A stretch of 10,068 nt of DNA from Candidatus Omnitrophota bacterium (lineage in GTDB: Bacteria > Omnitrophota > Gorgyraeia > B26-G9): contig JAQULA010000046.1 of assembly GCA_028718845.1 (NCBI GenBank), positions 1 to 10,068 on the forward strand, written 5' to 3'. This document shows positions 6,482 through 10,068 of the stretch, one piece after another; position 1 is the stretch's first letter; each line of letters starts with the position of its first letter. Made by a program: the position numbers and the translations under genes. The notes under the pieces were generated by a model. It did no database searches. It was not told the origin of the DNA and saw only the letters and a list, made by a program, of their open reading frames with translations.

Positions 6482-8797
6482 ATGAAAAATTCTCTGATTA
6501 TTAAAATTATCTGTATTCTGCTCGTACCGGCCGGGATATTCCCGGATCCGGCGGCGGTTATGCCGTCGACAATCCGGGGCAACCGCGCTACGCTTGCCCC
6601 GCATCTGTCGCTTGGCCGGGAAACACTGCGATTTTTTTTCCAGCTCGATACGGCCGGTGTCGACGAACTGGTCGACCGGTACCGGGCCACCCGCACCGAT
6701 GATGAACGCACCGCGTACATGGAAAATCTGCAGGCAGTCCTTGCCGGACGGAAAGACAATCCGCTTTATAAAAAAACCCTGCGAATCCTGGAAAGGATTT
6801 TCGGCAACGCCTACGAGGCAACGCCGGCAATTTTTGCGACCTATCTTCTGGACCTGGGGGTTGAAACCAGCCGCGGGCCGCAGGAATATGCCGACAGCAT
6901 CAAAAAAGTGATCCGGCTGCTTCCCATGATTAAAACCACCGGGTTTAACCGCATTTATGCTTACGGGTTATTTCCGCCCAGTAAGTTTTCCGAGGCCGTG
7001 CACCAGGTCACAACCAGCGGCAAACATTATGTCCGTTCCGGTAATGCCACAACCATCGTTAACGGATATGAGACAAAAAAAATAAAAATCGGCGAACATA
7101 TGTACCGCGACGTTCACGGCAATATCTTTTCCATCCCCGGGATAACCGAACTCAATTATGAAAGACTCCACGCCCAACTGCGCGACAATACACCGCAGAT
7201 ACCGGAGCAGCCTCCGGCGTTGCTGATAAATGCCCGTCTTTCCGAGAGCTCCGCCGCCGAGGATCTGCTGACCCTGCGCGCGGAAGCCGACCGCGCCGGC
7301 ATCGGTCTTGTATTCGACGGGTTCGCCTGGATCGCTCCGGACGCAATCGATGCGGCCAATTACCGTCTCACCGTGTACAAAGAGCTGAGTCCGGAGGAAA
7401 AAGAGCAGTATCAAACATTAACCACCGAGCAGAGCCGCCAGCGCTACATCGATCAAATCCTTGATCGGCCGGAGAATTACCAATTCTGCGCCGTACGCAT
7501 TACGGAGAACAACCAGGAGCGGCCGATTTTGGTCGTACATCTACGCGGATTCGACAAAAACGCCGACCAGGCAATCCTGAACGTGTTCCTGCCGGAAGTC
7601 CAGCAATACCTGATTAATTCATACATCGCCCTGATCGATGCCGGAGCCACCGGTATCCGCATCGACCTGGCCCATGAACTGCTTAAACATAATTTTGTCA
7701 ATCAGATCCCGGCGGACCTGCGCTGGACACTGTGGAGTTGGAAAATCATTAATAATCCGGAGTTGTCGCCCGAACCCTGGCAAACGGTTTTCTCGGCGGT
7801 AAATGCCTATGCCGAACAGAAGAACAAAACTATCGAATTATATCTGGAAACCTATGCCGAATACGATAAAGCCAAACTGCGTCTGCTGGCCGCGGATAAA
7901 CCCCGCCTGCATATCATGAATTACGACGACCGGCTGTTCCACGCCTGGTATGAAATCAACCAGCACGATCATCATGCCGGGATATTACGCGATGCCCTCA
8001 ATCATATCACGATGACGCTCATTGCCAGTAAAGATACTCCGGCGATCGCTACCTATGCCTCCAACTTCGACCAACTCGCATTATCGATCATCGAAAATTA
8101 CCGGGTCACCCTGAAAAAACAACCCCGCAGCATACCGCGGGACGGCATAAAGATCCTGCTCCTGGTCCTCCGGCACCTCGGCGTTCCGGTCATGATCGAT
8201 ATCCGTGATTTTATCGGACATTCCGGCCAAATCAATTCCATTGCCGGAGGAACGAACATGCACGATGCGAAACATCTGCATCTGCCCCCAACGGAAGAGG
8301 AGATCAGCCAACGTCCCGATTTTTCCGGGTTCGAACGGCTGATCCGTGACAGCCACTGGATAAAGTTGATCCGGAATGTATACAGTAAGCTCACGACGCA
8401 GGAAGAACGATTCATTACCGGCCTGGACAACGCCAATCTCGACCGTTTTATCGGCCTATCCTGGAAAACGGAAAAAAACACCTGGATCGTTTTCGTGTTG
8501 AACACAAAAAAAGACCTGACCCGGCAAACAATCTGGGTCGAAACTCCGATCGACAATGATTTCAGCGACGGGTATAGCGCGCGGGATGTGCTTACTAACC
8601 GCCCGATAAAAATTCTTACGCATAATCCTTATAAAGAAAGAAGGGCCGTTATCGAGAACCTGACTTTCGAGCCCGGAGAGGAATGGAAACTGGTCGAACT
8701 TATCCCGCATTACTGCGACTATCCGCACCCGCTTCTCGGCGCCGCGGATATCCCGCTGAATCCGGCCCGGTCGCCGGCAATCGAACAATCGATCTGA
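6482..8797 (+). CDS. Exported GH13-like (alpha-amylase superfamily) protein
   Basis: A 771-residue protein resembling family GH13 glycoside hydrolases or transglycosidases; substrate unknown. Residues 1-25 look like a signal peptide (Lys2, Lys8, hydrophobic IIKIICILLVPAGIF), so export is likely. An unrecognised helical stretch (about 30-140) precedes the barrel. Barrel-like segments are IRLLPMIKTTGFNRIYAYGLFPPS (144-167), GIGLVFDGFAWIAPDAID (region I, 273-290), DQAILNVFLPEVQQYLI (362-378), GIRIDLAHELL (region II, candidate nucleophile Asp395), IELYLETYAEY (region III, candidate acid Glu456), ATYASNFDQLAL (region IV, candidate Asp530) and GVPVMIDIRDFIG. A beta-rich C-terminal domain (about 655-740) resembles GH13 domain C. 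The catalytic triad is thus present. However, the usual Asn-His of region I and the His of region IV (NHD, here NFD) are replaced. ATG 6482 is the first start after an in-frame stop at 6440; no clear ribosome site precedes it. The fold call is by motif and order only. Confidence 0.75.
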   Translation: MKNSLIIKIICILLVPAGIFPDPAAVMPSTIRGNRATLAPHLSLGRETLRFFFQLDTAGVDELVDRYRATRTDDERTAYMENLQAVLAGRKDNPLYKKTLRILERIFGNAYEATPAIFATYLLDLGVETSRGPQEYADSIKKVIRLLPMIKTTGFNRIYAYGLFPPSKFSEAVHQVTTSGKHYVRSGNATTIVNGYETKKIKIGEHMYRDVHGNIFSIPGITELNYERLHAQLRDNTPQIPEQPPALLINARLSESSAAEDLLTLRAEADRAGIGLVFDGFAWIAPDAIDAANYRLTVYKELSPEEKEQYQTLTTEQSRQRYIDQILDRPENYQFCAVRITENNQERPILVVHLRGFDKNADQAILNVFLPEVQQYLINSYIALIDAGATGIRIDLAHELLKHNFVNQIPADLRWTLWSWKIINNPELSPEPWQTVFSAVNAYAEQKNKTIELYLETYAEYDKAKLRLLAADKPRLHIMNYDDRLFHAWYEINQHDHHAGILRDALNHITMTLIASKDTPAIATYASNFDQLALSIIENYRVTLKKQPRSIPRDGIKILLLVLRHLGVPVMIDIRDFIGHSGQINSIAGGTNMHDAKHLHLPPTEEEISQRPDFSGFERLIRDSHWIKLIRNVYSKLTTQEERFITGLDNANLDRFIGLSWKTEKNTWIVFVLNTKKDLTRQTIWVETPIDNDFSDGYSARDVLTNRPIKILTHNPYKERRAVIENLTFEPGEEWKLVELIPHYCDYPHPLLGAADIPLNPARSPAIEQSI

Positions 8798-8810
8798 ACT
8801 TGACCTTAAC

Positions 8811-8839
8811 TTGCTTCCTCCCCGGCCAGGGTATACAAT
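8811..8839 (+). promoter_or_regulatory. Possible promoter giving a near-leaderless mfd mRNA
   Basis: TTGCTT (8811-8816), 17 bp and TACAAT (8834-8839) make a plausible sigma70-type site in the 51-bp gap after the GH13-like gene; TATACA (8832-8837) is an overlapping -10. Either would start transcription within a few bases of the ATG at 8849. There is no Shine-Dalgarno sequence close to that ATG (nearest AGG 18 bases off). Promoter and leaderless start are inferences. Confidence 0.4.
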
Positions 8840-8848
8840 AAAAACACC

Positions 8849-10068
8849 ATGTTCAGGACATTAAAATTATATCTTCAGCAATCAATTAATCCCGAAACTC
8901 TCCTGCGGCAATGTGTAAGCCTGGGATATGAGCATACCGGGGACATTGCCGAAAAAGGCGATTTCGCCCATCGCGGTTCGATCATCGATATTTACCCGGT
9001 CAATTATGAAAGCCCGGTCCGCATCGAGCTGGAATTCGATATCATCAAAAAAATGTTCACTTTCTCGCGCAGCAGCGGAAAACTCATCAGCGACCAAAAT
9101 CCCTTGATCATCCTGCCGCGGGGGCAGCCGGCTCTCCGGAAAACCATGGAACGCCTTACCATCAATAATTTCGAGGAATTGGAAAAAAACGACTTTGTCG
9201 TACATATCGACCACGGGATCGGGAAATATCTCGGCATTACGGTTTTAAAGGGGAAAAAAAATATCGCGCTGGAATACGCCGACGGAGACAAACTCTATGT
9301 TCCCCTGGCCCAGAAACATCTGCTGCAAAAATATATCGGATTTTCCGGGCATCCTCCCCGGCTGCACAAACTCGGGAGCAAGCTCTGGGAAAACACCAAA
9401 ATCCGCACTCAACGCGGCATTACCGGGTTTGCCCAGGAACTGCTGAAACTGCAGGCAAAACGGGCATCGCTCGGCGGATTCGCGTTTTCCGCCGCCGGCG
9501 AATGGCAGGAACACTTTGAACGAAGCTTTCCGTTCCGGGAAACCCCGGACCAGGCCAAGGCCTGGAGCGAGGTGCGCCGCGACATGGAACAGCCCCGGCC
9601 GATGGACCGGCTGCTCTGCGGCGATGTCGGGTATGGAAAAACCGAAGTCGCTTTTCGGGCCGCGTTCAAAGCGGTAATGAACAATAAGCAGGTGGCCATG
9701 CTCGTTCCCACCACTATTCTTGCCGAGCAGCATTATCATAACCTGGTCGAACGCGTCCGCGATTATCCGGTTAATGTCCAGATGCTCAGCCGGTTTAAGA
9801 CCGAAGCCGAGCAAAATGAAATTATCCGGCAATTAAATTCCGGCAGCGTCGATATTGTTATCGGCACGCACCGCATACTCTCCGGGGATATCCGGTTCAA
9901 AGACCTCGGATTGATCATTATCGATGAGGAGCAGCGCTTCGGCGTACGCGCCAAGGAAACCTTGAAATATTTACGCGAACTGGTCGATGTTTTAACCCTT
10001 ACGGCCACTCCGATCCCGCGCACTCTGTATATGTCGCTCCTGGGCGTCAAGGATATGTCCACTATCAA
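8849..10068 (+). CDS. mfd: Transcription-repair coupling factor Mfd, N-terminally short, right end cut
   Basis: Mfd is a DNA translocase that pushes stalled RNA polymerase off damaged DNA and normally recruits UvrA. The 406 visible residues run off the right edge. Residues 13-75 match the last strands of the UvrB-like domain 1 (LGYEHTGDIAEKGDFAHRGSIIDIYP, PVRIELEFD). Next comes the CarD-like RNA-polymerase-interacting domain (DFVVHIDHGIGKYLGI, 115-130), a relay region, and the first RecA-like domain. That domain has Walker A GDVGYGKT (258-265), IGTHRIL (338-344), DEEQRFGV (359-366) and TATPIPRTL (385-393). In E. coli Mfd about 475 residues precede the CarD-like domain; here only about 112 do. 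Domain 1a, the UvrA-binding domain 2 and domain 3 are missing. An in-frame TAA at 8807-8809 and absence of any other start codon before ATG 8849 rule out an upstream extension. RecG and PriA are excluded by the CarD-like domain. Confidence 0.9.
   Translation, partial: MFRTLKLYLQQSINPETLLRQCVSLGYEHTGDIAEKGDFAHRGSIIDIYPVNYESPVRIELEFDIIKKMFTFSRSSGKLISDQNPLIILPRGQPALRKTMERLTINNFEELEKNDFVVHIDHGIGKYLGITVLKGKKNIALEYADGDKLYVPLAQKHLLQKYIGFSGHPPRLHKLGSKLWENTKIRTQRGITGFAQELLKLQAKRASLGGFAFSAAGEWQEHFERSFPFRETPDQAKAWSEVRRDMEQPRPMDRLLCGDVGYGKTEVAFRAAFKAVMNNKQVAMLVPTTILAEQHYHNLVERVRDYPVNVQMLSRFKTEAEQNEIIRQLNSGSVDIVIGTHRILSGDIRFKDLGLIIIDEEQRFGVRAKETLKYLRELVDVLTLTATPIPRTLYMSLLGVKDMSTI

Noticed and set aside
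6482..6560. Lipoprotein signal in the GH13-like protein (Cys11)
   Set aside because: The only early cysteine lies inside the hydrophobic core after KII, with no lipobox such as L-(A/S)-(G/A)-C, so an ordinary signal peptide or anchor is more likely.

Overview
The window (about half G+C) looks like ordinary chromosome from an uncultured, probably anaerobic Gram-negative bacterium. No mobile element, CRISPR array, tRNA or rRNA is visible. A minimal SufC+SufB Fe-S system, formate-tetrahydrofolate ligase, a signal-peptide-bearing GH13-like protein with a 'TLAP' stretch after the signal, and an abbreviated Mfd would fit a candidate phylum such as Omnitrophota. That placement is an inference from memory and is weak.

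Left arm, minus strand (1-4413): an apparent clpB-sufC-sufB operon. clpB (4413 to 1838) is read from a good sigma70-type promoter (TTGACG-N18-TACAAT) and is followed after 17 bp by sufC (1820-1095). The sufC stop codon lies inside the start of a SufB-family gene (1107 to the left edge, C-terminus missing). clpB is broken by a single-base deletion at about 3590, exactly in the Walker B motif of its first ATPase domain. The deletion splits an otherwise normal 858-residue protein into two overlapping frames.

Right arm, plus strand (4610-10068): fhs, with a perfect TTGACA-N17-TATAAT promoter, diverges from clpB. It is followed by a 771-residue exported GH13 (alpha-amylase superfamily) protein with its own promoter and a 7-bp dyad over the predicted transcription start. 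Last comes the start of a transcription-repair coupling factor (mfd) that runs off the right edge. This mfd begins only about 110 residues before the RNA-polymerase-interacting domain, so most of the UvrB-like N-terminal module, including the UvrA-binding domain, is absent. Its promoter-like -10 lies so close to the ATG that the mRNA may be leaderless.

Functionally the left arm joins protein disaggregation (ClpB) to Fe-S cluster assembly (SufBC), a plausible stress or repair unit. The right arm holds one-carbon metabolism, an envelope or extracellular carbohydrate-active protein and DNA repair, probably as separate transcription units. I found no convincing new multi-gene system. The best leads are the shortened Mfd, the divergent GH13 protein lacking the two subsite -1 histidines, and the clpB frameshift.
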